Below are positions 1 through 5,676 of a DNA stretch of 5,676 bases, piece after piece. A program made the translations under genes and the position numbers. The stretch is taken from positions 1-5,676 of the forward strand of contig CAMLDJ010000336.1 of NCBI GenBank assembly GCA_946478755.1. The letters run 5' to 3'. Below the pieces are notes generated by a model. The model saw only the letters and a program-made list of their open reading frames with translations. It was not told the DNA's origin and made no database searches. Every line of letters begins with the position of its first letter. Position 1 is the first letter of the stretch. The stretch comes from an uncultured Pedobacter sp. (GTDB lineage: Bacteria > Bacteroidota > Bacteroidia > Sphingobacteriales > Sphingobacteriaceae).

Positions 1-1
1 A

Positions 2-1060
2 TCTTTAGCAAAAACAATGGAGGTAAAGTTTACGGTATCCGGTCCGCCGATAGGTGGTGCCAAATCCGGTATAAACTTTGACCCTGCTGATCCAAGAAAG
101 AAAGAAGTGCTGGAGCGCTGGTACAAAGCTGTAATGCCCTTGTTAAAGAACTATTATGGTACCGGCGGAGATTTAAATATCGACGAGATCCATGAAGTGA
201 TCCCTATCACAGAGAATTATGGGTTGTGGCATCCGCAGGAAGGCGTGATCAGCGGACATTATCAGGCAAGGGAGAATGAGCGTATCCATCAGATTGGTCA
301 GTTACGCTATGGCGTGTCCAAAGTTCTGGAAGATTTGAACTACACTCCTGATATCAAAAGAAAGTATAAGGTGGCCGACATGATCACCGGATATGGTGTG
401 GCAGAATCAATTGCTCATTTTTATGGCATCTGGGGCGGCGAATTATCGGGCAAAAGAGCTGTTATTCAGGGGTGGGGTAATGTAGCCGCCGCTGCGGGAT
501 ATTACCTTGCGCAAAATGGTGTAAAAATCGTCGGTATTATTGACCGCGTTGGCGGATTGATCAGGGAGGAAGGGTTTACTAAGGAGGAGATCATTCAGCT
601 GTTCAACAACAGGACAGGAAATACGCTTGTTTCGCCGGATCTTATTTCCTTCGAAGCCGCCAGTAAACAGATCTGGAATGTAGGGGCAGAGATCTTTGTG
701 CCTGCGGCGGCTTCAAGGCTTGTTCAGCAGGCAGAGGTGGATCAGTTGATAGCCGGAGGACTTGAGGTGATTGCCTGCGGTGCAAACGTTCCCTTTGCTG
801 ATAAGGAAATCTTCTTTGGAAGCATCATGGAGCACGTTGATGATCACGTAGCTGTAATTCCTGATTTCATCTCGAACTGCGGCATGGCGAGGGTCTTTGC
901 TTATCTGATGCAAAGGAATATAGAAATGAGTGATGATGCCATATTTACAGATGCATCACAGGTAATTTATAAAGCAATGAAAGCACTGCATGAAGAATCT
1001 GCCGAACGCAGGCATCTTTCTAAAACTGCGTTTGAAATTGCACTAAAACAATTAGTTTAG
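2..1060 (+). CDS. Glu/Leu/Phe/Val-type amino-acid dehydrogenase, 5'-truncated by window edge
   Basis: NAD(P)-dependent oxidative deamination of an L-amino acid to its 2-oxo acid and ammonia, or the reverse, in the cytoplasm. Residues are numbered from the ATG at 17. The substrate domain shows K4 and, twelve residues on, K16 in GGAKSG, the spacing of the two active-site lysines of glutamate dehydrogenases (K113/K125 in the Clostridium symbiosum enzyme). D52 in GGDLNID fits the catalytic Asp. The Rossmann domain follows: GKRAVIQGWGNVA (145-157) is the dinucleotide-binding loop, and D176 at the end of the second strand hints at NAD rather than NADP. Later family blocks are IFVPAAAS (226-233), ACGANVPF (253-260) and IPDFISNCGM (281-290). 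The ATG at 17 is unlikely to be the real start: the frame stays open to base 2, reading SLAKT before it, and family members carry about 100 more residues with another substrate lysine. The final gene block lies 7 bases before the channel gene, so the two are probably co-transcribed. Substrate (Glu, Leu, Phe or Val) cannot be decided from this part. Confidence 0.93.
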   Translation, partial: SLAKTMEVKFTVSGPPIGGAKSGINFDPADPRKKEVLERWYKAVMPLLKNYYGTGGDLNIDEIHEVIPITENYGLWHPQEGVISGHYQARENERIHQIGQLRYGVSKVLEDLNYTPDIKRKYKVADMITGYGVAESIAHFYGIWGGELSGKRAVIQGWGNVAAAAGYYLAQNGVKIVGIIDRVGGLIREEGFTKEEIIQLFNNRTGNTLVSPDLISFEAASKQIWNVGAEIFVPAAASRLVQQAEVDQLIAGGLEVIACGANVPFADKEIFFGSIMEHVDDHVAVIPDFISNCGMARVFAYLMQRNIEMSDDAIFTDASQVIYKAMKALHEESAERRHLSKTAFEIALKQLV

Positions 1061-1067
1061 CAATCAT

Positions 1068-2180
1068 ATGGACAATCAATTTTTTGAACAGGTTTTCTGG
1101 GGAAACACCATCAGGCAATATGGCGTTTTTGTAGCGGTTATTTTACTTGGTTTGTTGTTTAAAAGATTGGTGTCCAGGGCGCTCAGCCTTGGTCTGTTTA
1201 AAGTTTTTAGAAGGTTCGCCGAGGCAGTAAAAGGAGAGACGTTTGTCGCCTTACTAATCAGGCCGATAGAATCTTTTATCTCTTTTTTTACCCTATATAT
1301 TGCTGTCAATAATTTGAGCCATCCGCTAAATATCGTACTTTGGCACAGGTCTAAAACCAAGATGGGGATCACCATCGGCGATTGCCTGGATAAAATTTTC
1401 CTCTTCCTCATTATTCTGTCTGTTTTCTGGATCATATTGAGAATTATTGATTTCATCGCGTTTGTATTGAAACACAAGGCTGCCCTGACAAATAGCCGGA
1501 CGGATGAGCAGTTGGTGCCGTTTTTAAAGGAACTGACCAAAACACTCATCTGTTTTATGGGTTTTTTTGTGTTGCTGGGCTTTGTTTTCGAGATCAACGT
1601 GCTTACCCTGATCACCGGCTTGGGAATTGGTGGTATTGCGATTGCATTGGCGGCCAAGGAAAGCCTGGAGAACCTGATCGGATCGTTTACCATATTCCTG
1701 GACAAACCTTTTACCGTTGGTGATGTCGTCAAGGTAGACGGGATAGAGGGGACAATCGAGAAGGTCGGCTTTAGAAGTACCTGGCTGATCAGCCCGGATA
1801 AAACCACTATTGTTATTCCCAACAGGGCGATGATTGACGGAGTATTAGAGAATGTGACCTTACGGAACTACAGAAGGGTGAACTTCTTTATAGGGATTGT
1901 TTATGAAACGGATCCAGCGGATATTAAAAGCATTCTTGACGCAATTGGGGCCTTTCTGACGGAACATCCCGATACAAAGGATGGTTATGCTACCTTTGAT
2001 AATTTTGGCGACTCTGCCTTAAATATCCAGGTGGTTTACCTGGTAAAGGATATGGAGCACGACAAATATGTAAAGGTAAAGGAAGAAATTAATTTTAAAC
2101 TGATGGAGATCGTTAAGCAATACCGGTCCGGCTTCGCTTATCCAACGCAAAGGTCTATCGTGGACGAGGTTCGGCGGTAA
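1068..2180 (+). CDS. MscS-family small-conductance mechanosensitive ion channel
   Basis: Inner-membrane channel that opens under membrane tension on hypo-osmotic shock and releases small solutes. The 370-residue protein is longer than E. coli MscS (286) because of extra N-terminal helices. Hydrophobic segments lie at about 18-35, 66-84, 108-134 and 156-176, followed by the pore-lining helix at about 178-210 with the Gly/Ala-rich run GLGIGGIAIALAAKESLENL (184-203). The cytoplasmic beta domain follows: KPFTVGDVVKV (213-223), GIEGTIEKVGFRST (225-238) and the family hallmark IVIPNRAM (248-255). An alpha/beta domain fills about 265-350, and the protein ends in the usual AYPTQ-type strand (357-361). 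The start ATG at 1068 sits 7 bases after the dehydrogenase stop; no clear Shine-Dalgarno is present, as is normal for Bacteroidota. A strong terminator hairpin begins 14 bases after the stop, so this gene ends its transcription unit. Family assignment is certain; gating properties and which MscS subclass are not. Confidence 0.96.
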   Translation: MDNQFFEQVFWGNTIRQYGVFVAVILLGLLFKRLVSRALSLGLFKVFRRFAEAVKGETFVALLIRPIESFISFFTLYIAVNNLSHPLNIVLWHRSKTKMGITIGDCLDKIFLFLIILSVFWIILRIIDFIAFVLKHKAALTNSRTDEQLVPFLKELTKTLICFMGFFVLLGFVFEINVLTLITGLGIGGIAIALAAKESLENLIGSFTIFLDKPFTVGDVVKVDGIEGTIEKVGFRSTWLISPDKTTIVIPNRAMIDGVLENVTLRNYRRVNFFIGIVYETDPADIKSILDAIGAFLTEHPDTKDGYATFDNFGDSALNIQVVYLVKDMEHDKYVKVKEEINFKLMEIVKQYRSGFAYPTQRSIVDEVRR

Positions 2181-2194
2181 AAATTTACATAAGC

Positions 2195-2230
2195 AAAAAG
2201 GCCCGGATTTTAATTTTCCGGGCCTTTTTT
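2195..2230. terminator. Bidirectional intrinsic terminator between convergent genes
   Basis: A perfect 13-base inverted repeat: the left arm at 2195-2207 (AAAAAGGCCCGGA) pairs with the right arm at 2217-2229 (TCCGGGCCTTTTT), around a 9-base AT-only loop (2208-2216). The GC core of 7 base pairs is flanked by an A-tract on one side and a T-tract on the other, so each strand gives a hairpin followed by a U run. It starts 14 bases after the channel stop (+ strand) and about 20 bases after the psd stop (- strand), the right distance for both. Confidence 0.93.
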
Positions 2231-2249
2231 ATAGCATCTTTGTCGCAGT

Positions 2250-2933
2250 TTAGGAAAGCTCTGCCAGTACCGTAATCCCTCCTTTTACAACCTGGTTAAG
2301 TTCCAGGTTTACTTTGGTGCCCAAAGGCAGGAAAATATCAACCCTGGAGCCGAACTTAATAAAGCCAAACTCTTTTGCCTGTTCCACCTGATCACCTTCT
2401 TTTACATACCATACAATCCTTCTTGCCAGAGCGCCTGCAATCTGTCTGAACAACACAGGCGTGCCATTTTTATGTTCTACTACTACCGTTGTTCTTTCGT
2501 TTTCCGTCGAAGATTTAGGGTTCCATGCGGCTAAATATTTACCGGGATGATATTTAAAGAATTTAACCACGCCGGAAATCGGGTTTCGGTTGATGTGCAC
2601 GTTTACGGGCGACATGAATATGGATACCTGTAGCCTTTTATCTTTAAAATATTCCCCTTCTTCCGTTTCCTCTATGACCACTACTTTTCCGTCTGCCGGG
2701 CAAATGACCAGATTATCTCCGTTTGTAAACAGGCGGGAAGGATTTCTGAAGAACTGTAAAACAATAATAAACAGTGCAAACGAGAAAATGTAGATCAGCC
2801 ACCTCAACCAGGTTATATCTGCATACCGATAATCAATAAAAGCATTCAGAATAAAGATGAAAAGTACGGATAATGCGATGGTGGTGTAACCTTCTTTGTG
2901 TATGGTCATTGATATAGATTGTATATTTTTCAC
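2250..2933 (-). CDS. psd: Phosphatidylserine decarboxylase, short single-domain type
   Basis: Pyruvoyl-dependent membrane enzyme that converts phosphatidylserine to phosphatidylethanolamine. The 227-residue form belongs to the short branch found in Bacteroidota rather than the longer E. coli type with its LGST site. Two membrane segments (about 17-34 and 42-61) are followed by the catalytic domain: PADGK (79-83) with likely catalytic D81, SPVNVH (108-113) with H113, STENERTTVVVE (142-153), RQIAGALARRI (163-173), and FGSRVD (194-199). By family analogy self-cleavage falls between G195 and S196, making S196 the pyruvoyl group of a 32-residue alpha chain. Two starts are possible: GTG at 2933, and ATG at 2909 (residue 9, giving MTIHKEGY). 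I favour the ATG, because homologues as I recall them begin just before the HKEGY block and because the GTG lies inside an inverted repeat. psd follows hpt by 24 bases (GTG) or 48 bases (ATG) and is the last gene of the unit. A phosphatidylserine synthase gene is not in view. Confidence 0.95.
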   Translation of the reverse strand: MKNIQSISMTIHKEGYTTIALSVLFIFILNAFIDYRYADITWLRWLIYIFSFALFIIVLQFFRNPSRLFTNGDNLVICPADGKVVVIEETEEGEYFKDKRLQVSIFMSPVNVHINRNPISGVVKFFKYHPGKYLAAWNPKSSTENERTTVVVEHKNGTPVLFRQIAGALARRIVWYVKEGDQVEQAKEFGFIKFGSRVDIFLPLGTKVNLELNQVVKGGITVLAELS

Positions 2934-2947
2934 AAAATTGTGAAAAA
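2926..2947. repeat. Perfect 10-base inverted repeat between hpt and psd
   Basis: The arm TTTTTCACAA at 2926-2935 is repeated in reverse complement as TTGTGAAAAA at 2938-2947, with 2 bases between. The repeat lies 11 bases downstream of the hpt stop and covers the upstream GTG start candidate of psd (2931-2933). In the - strand transcript it would give a weak AU-rich hairpin of 9-10 pairs, or it could be a DNA operator palindrome. The run after the arm on the + strand is A-rich, so on the - strand the T-run precedes the hairpin; it is therefore not a good terminator for hpt. The function is unknown. Confidence 0.6.
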
Positions 2948-2957
2948 AAAATTACAT

Positions 2958-3515
2958 TTAAGGTAAAGGCTTAGGAACAGTTTTTTCGCGGTAAATATCC
3001 TTCAGGTTTCTGCCGAGGCCATTGTAATCCAGACCATACCCGACAACAAAGTCGTTGGCAATCTCGAAGCCCACATATTCAAGCTCATCAATAGGACTTT
3101 TTAAGGCTGTTGGCTTGAACAATAAGGTACAAACCGTAACTGAGGCCGGGACCTGTTTATGCACTTCAGTCAGCACATAATTAAGGGTTAGTCCTGAATC
3201 AACAATGTCCTCCACAATGATGACATCCCGGTTGTGCAGGTGCTCGGGCAACCCGAACGCTTCTTTTATATCCCCAGTGCTCTCTGCACCATTATAAGAG
3301 GAAACCCTTATAAATCCGATTTCACATGGAATTTCAATCTCGCGCAGCAGGTCGGCCATGAATAGAAAACTGCCATTTAAAACACCAATAAACACAGGGC
3401 AGCGCTTTTCATAATCCACATTGATCTGGATGCCGATTAGCCGGGTGCGTTTGCTGATGTTATCGTTCTCTAACAGAATTTCAAACGTTTTGTCTTCTAT
3501 CTGGATCTTGTTCAT
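2958..3515 (-). CDS. hpt: Hypoxanthine phosphoribosyltransferase
   Basis: Cytoplasmic purine-salvage enzyme that joins hypoxanthine (and usually guanine) to PRPP to give IMP or GMP. The 185-residue length is typical of bacterial HPRTs. The PRPP-binding signature VIIVEDIVDSGLTL spans 98-111, with acidic E102/D103 and D106 matching the catalytic-base Asp of human HPRT (D137). K134 in LLFKP matches the purine-contacting lysine, and FVVGYGLDYNGLGRN (156-170) matches the purine and Mg-pyrophosphate region, with D163 and R169. The flexible-loop Ser-Tyr pair is S73-Y74 in RVSSYNG. Loop I reads LNGS (46-49), where human has LKGG and E. coli LRGS; I take this as normal variation. The start ATG at 3515 follows the transglycosylase stop by 12 bases, so the genes are probably co-transcribed. 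An out-of-frame ATG at 3523 runs into TGA after three codons. Bacterial hpt is known in varied contexts; the link here to wall and lipid genes is positional only. Confidence 0.96.
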   Translation of the reverse strand: MNKIQIEDKTFEILLENDNISKRTRLIGIQINVDYEKRCPVFIGVLNGSFLFMADLLREIEIPCEIGFIRVSSYNGAESTGDIKEAFGLPEHLHNRDVIIVEDIVDSGLTLNYVLTEVHKQVPASVTVCTLLFKPTALKSPIDELEYVGFEIANDFVVGYGLDYNGLGRNLKDIYREKTVPKPLP

Positions 3516-3527
3516 GTGGTCATGTTG

Positions 3528-5676
3528 TTAGAGCTGTTTTGCTTTTTCCAGTTCTTTTTCTTTTTTTCGTTGTTCCCGCCGCTCCTGTCTTAATTCTTTT
3601 TTAGTTTTGATGGTGTCTGTCTTTATGATCGGCGCGGCAATGGTGTCTTTCTTTTTCCGGCCAAATAGGCGATCGAATAAGTTTTTAGAAGCATCCTGCG
3701 TCTCGATAGCTGGCAGCGGGTCATCGTTATCAAAGGCATTTGTATCCACTTTGGCAGAGTCCGGCAGCAGGTATTTCCTTAAGCCCTCGCGCAGCTGCAC
3801 ATTGTAAAAGCCGTATCCATTGCTATCTACAGGTGTCAGGCCTCTGCCAGCCATGATCTTTCCAATGAATTTAAAATAAGGATGAAGGTAGTCTTTAAGG
3901 GTTCCATCGTCTTTAAACTTATACAAAGCTATTTTAGGCCTTGGTACAATGTTCGCGAGGAAAATGCCTTCTCCGATATTCAGGTCTGAGGGTTTTTTAC
4001 CGAAATAATATCTTGTTGCTTCGCCAATTCCATAGATGTTCTGCCCCATTTCAATGATGTTGAAATAGACTTCCAGTAAACGGTTCTTGCTGACCAGGTT
4101 ATTGTTCTCTATCAGCCAGACAATAAGGATTTCTTCGGCCTTGCGGGACAGTGTTTTCTGCCGGCTTAAAAAGACATTTTTAACGAGTTGCATGGAAATG
4201 GTACTTCCGCCCCTGACAAATTTGTTGGCTTTAAAGTTGACTGCTATCGATTTACGGATGGACTCCTGTACAAAACCTTTGTGGGTAAAGAATGAAGGAT
4301 CTTCTGAGGTAAGTATGGCATTTTTGAAGTTGCTGGATACCTCAGACAGGGGGGTATAATCTGGATTGGCGGGGCCGATTATGATATTCCGCATGGGCTT
4401 ACCGCGTTCATATGGGGTATAAACAAAGGGCCTGTTCACCTTTTGCAGATCAGTTTTTCCCCATTTCAGGATCTTAAAATGGAGCGGGGTTAGCGCCGAA
4501 TAAAATTTTACACTATCTGGCAGGGAGCTGTCCAGGTAAAAATTCAGGTCGTACCTGATCTTACCACTAACCCGCATGCCATCAAGAGATTCAAACAGCC
4601 CCTGTGGAAAAGCGCTTAATACTTCCTGTGCATCCTGCTCGGGGGCATGGAGTTTTACCTCGTATATCTTGTTTGGGGAAAGGGTGTATTTCACATAGGG
4701 ATGAATGGAAGCTTTTTTCAGAAAAACTGTTGATGAACTGTCCAGAGCAATAAAATTTTTGCCGATAAGCATATCTGCATCAATTTTGGCGTCCTGCACA
4801 ACAATGTCATTTGCCGCGATTTTCGGATGGTTAATGACTAGGTTTTTTACCGACCAAGAGCCCGATATTTTAAAATCATCGCCACTGTAAGCGGCATTTT
4901 TCATTTCTGTTCTTACCGTATCAAAGCTAAATTTAGCATGTAATTTATGATCCAGATAAGGGAGTTCAACCTTCTTGTTGTCTGCAAAAAGCATCAGATC
5001 CAGTTGCTTCTTTCCTGGTTTTACCATCCCGTTGATGTGCCAGGTTGATTCTGTTTCGTTCACCAGGATCCTTGAGTTCAGATCACCATCATTTATGGTC
5101 GCGGTGGTGGTCAGAAAACTGAGTTTAGCCGTATCATTGTCATTGACCTGGATTAAAAAATCCCGGATCTCCATATTGTCTGGAATTTTATATAAAACCT
5201 GATTCAAGAGGTCGTGGGCCAGGTCTGACAGATCAACTTTGGCTTTTTGTTCGGTATCGTTTTTCTTTTTCCTTTTCAGCAGAAAATCCAGGTTACTTAA
5301 GGAGTCTTTGAAAACGATGTTGAGCTTGCCGACTTTTAAATCGATTTCAGAGAGCTTAACATTGCCAAAAATCAAAGGCAGGAGCTTCACACCGATGGTC
5401 ATGTCGTTTATGGTCGTAAGTGTGTCCCGGTCTTTCGGAACAACTGAAATTTGCTGCATGTGAACGGTGCTGAGGCCACTAAATCCGTATTCGCTGATTT
5501 TCACCTCCAACCCATAATCTTTATCTGCCTTGGCTATCGCTTTAACCATTATTTTTTCTAAAAGGGCTTCTCTTTTATTGTAGGCTACGACACCAACGAT
5601 AATGAGCAAAAGAAGAAATATCCCCAATATCCACGCTCCGGTCTTGATATATTTTTTAGGGATGTTAATTTTAGGA
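3528..5676 (-). CDS. AsmA-like/GT51 peptidoglycan glycosyltransferase, 5' end probably outside window
   Basis: Membrane-anchored glycosyltransferase predicted to polymerise lipid II into glycan strands. Residues are numbered from the TTG at 5627. A membrane anchor covers about 1-17, with basic residues (KKYIKTG) just before it. Residues 18 to about 390 resemble the AsmA/TamB class: one helix, then beta-rich repeats, including VKLLPLIFGNVKLSEIDL (80-97), like the conserved LLP block of AsmA. The GT51 domain (about 400-600) has motif 1 SEDPSFFTHKG (441-451, catalytic E442), motif 2 GGSTISMQLVKN (473-484), motif 3 RKAEE (495-499, second Glu E499) and motif 4 LLEVYFN (517-523) with YGIGEATRYYFGK (532-544). 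No penicillin-binding transpeptidase domain follows; the tail (about 622-699) is hydrophilic and ends in a Lys/Arg/Glu-rich probable helix. TTG at 5627 is a poor start: it falls at the anchor, and the frame stays open to the window edge with no ATG in view. The real start is probably a few codons beyond 5676. The gene heads the unit with hpt and psd. Confidence 0.9.
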   Translation of the reverse strand, partial: PKINIPKKYIKTGAWILGIFLLLLIIVGVVAYNKREALLEKIMVKAIAKADKDYGLEVKISEYGFSGLSTVHMQQISVVPKDRDTLTTINDMTIGVKLLPLIFGNVKLSEIDLKVGKLNIVFKDSLSNLDFLLKRKKKNDTEQKAKVDLSDLAHDLLNQVLYKIPDNMEIRDFLIQVNDNDTAKLSFLTTTATINDGDLNSRILVNETESTWHINGMVKPGKKQLDLMLFADNKKVELPYLDHKLHAKFSFDTVRTEMKNAAYSGDDFKISGSWSVKNLVINHPKIAANDIVVQDAKIDADMLIGKNFIALDSSSTVFLKKASIHPYVKYTLSPNKIYEVKLHAPEQDAQEVLSAFPQGLFESLDGMRVSGKIRYDLNFYLDSSLPDSVKFYSALTPLHFKILKWGKTDLQKVNRPFVYTPYERGKPMRNIIIGPANPDYTPLSEVSSNFKNAILTSEDPSFFTHKGFVQESIRKSIAVNFKANKFVRGGSTISMQLVKNVFLSRQKTLSRKAEEILIVWLIENNNLVSKNRLLEVYFNIIEMGQNIYGIGEATRYYFGKKPSDLNIGEGIFLANIVPRPKIALYKFKDDGTLKDYLHPYFKFIGKIMAGRGLTPVDSNGYGFYNVQLREGLRKYLLPDSAKVDTNAFDNDDPLPAIETQDASKNLFDRLFGRKKKDTIAAPIIKTDTIKTKKELRQERREQRKKEKELEKAKQL

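Noticed and set aside
1076..1822. A 248-codon open frame on the - strand, antisense to the channel gene
   Set aside because: It lies wholly within a strongly supported MscS gene, has no recognisable domain, and is explained by the codon usage of the + strand gene.
2934..2957. A separate promoter for psd in the hpt-psd gap
   Set aside because: The stretch is AT-rich, but I find no Bacteroidota-type pair (TTTG near -33 and TAnnTTTG near -7) at suitable spacing before either psd start.
3375..3386. Asn in HPRT loop I (LNGS) where human has Lys and E. coli Arg
   Set aside because: The remaining active-site residues are intact (E102, D103, D106, K134, D163, R169) and this loop position varies among bacterial enzymes, so loss of function is not suggested.
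4188..4211. Met in GT51 motif 2 (STISMQL) in place of the more common first Gln
   Set aside because: The second Gln and the Lys-Asn pair are kept, and Met at this position occurs in other GT51 proteins such as PbpC-type enzymes.
4087..5463. Several open frames of 61-90 codons on the + strand (4087-4359, 4705-4890, 4975-5202, 5239-5463)
   Set aside because: All are antisense to the AsmA-like/GT51 gene, show no domain or conserved motif, and have no gene-start context.

Overview
The window looks like chromosomal core-genome DNA of a Bacteroidota bacterium, most likely of the Sphingobacteriaceae (Pedobacter-like). The reasons are moderate GC content, AT-rich gene starts without clear Shine-Dalgarno sequences, a short 'FGSRVD' type phosphatidylserine decarboxylase as seen in Bacteroides and relatives, and a large AsmA-like/GT51 transglycosylase. 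The family assignment rests on remembered homologues, not on a search. Coding density is very high: five genes fill the window and no gap exceeds 70 bases.

Layout. Two genes on the + strand occupy the left part: the 3' portion of a Glu/Leu/Phe/Val-type amino-acid dehydrogenase (its 5' end lies outside the window), followed after 7 bases by a five-helix MscS-family mechanosensitive channel. Three genes on the - strand occupy the right part, read right to left: an AsmA-like/GT51 peptidoglycan glycosyltransferase (5' end probably outside the window), hypoxanthine phosphoribosyltransferase (hpt) and phosphatidylserine decarboxylase (psd). The two convergent units meet at a strong, nearly symmetrical hairpin (2195-2230) with A- and T-tracts on both sides, which can terminate transcription from either direction.

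How the genes work together. The + strand pair combines amino-acid/2-oxo-acid interconversion with an osmotic-release channel. The - strand unit combines cell-wall glycan synthesis, purine salvage and phosphatidylethanolamine synthesis, which reads as a growth/envelope operon (gaps of 12 and 24-48 bases). Its promoter would lie beyond the right edge. A perfect 10-base inverted repeat lies between hpt and psd and overlaps the upstream candidate start codon of psd.

I see no mobile elements, RNA genes, CRISPR arrays or defence-type cassettes, and no convincing sign of an undescribed system. The most interesting item is the domain architecture of the GT51 protein: a long AsmA/TamB-like N-terminal region placed before a transglycosylase domain, in one unit with a phospholipid-synthesis gene.
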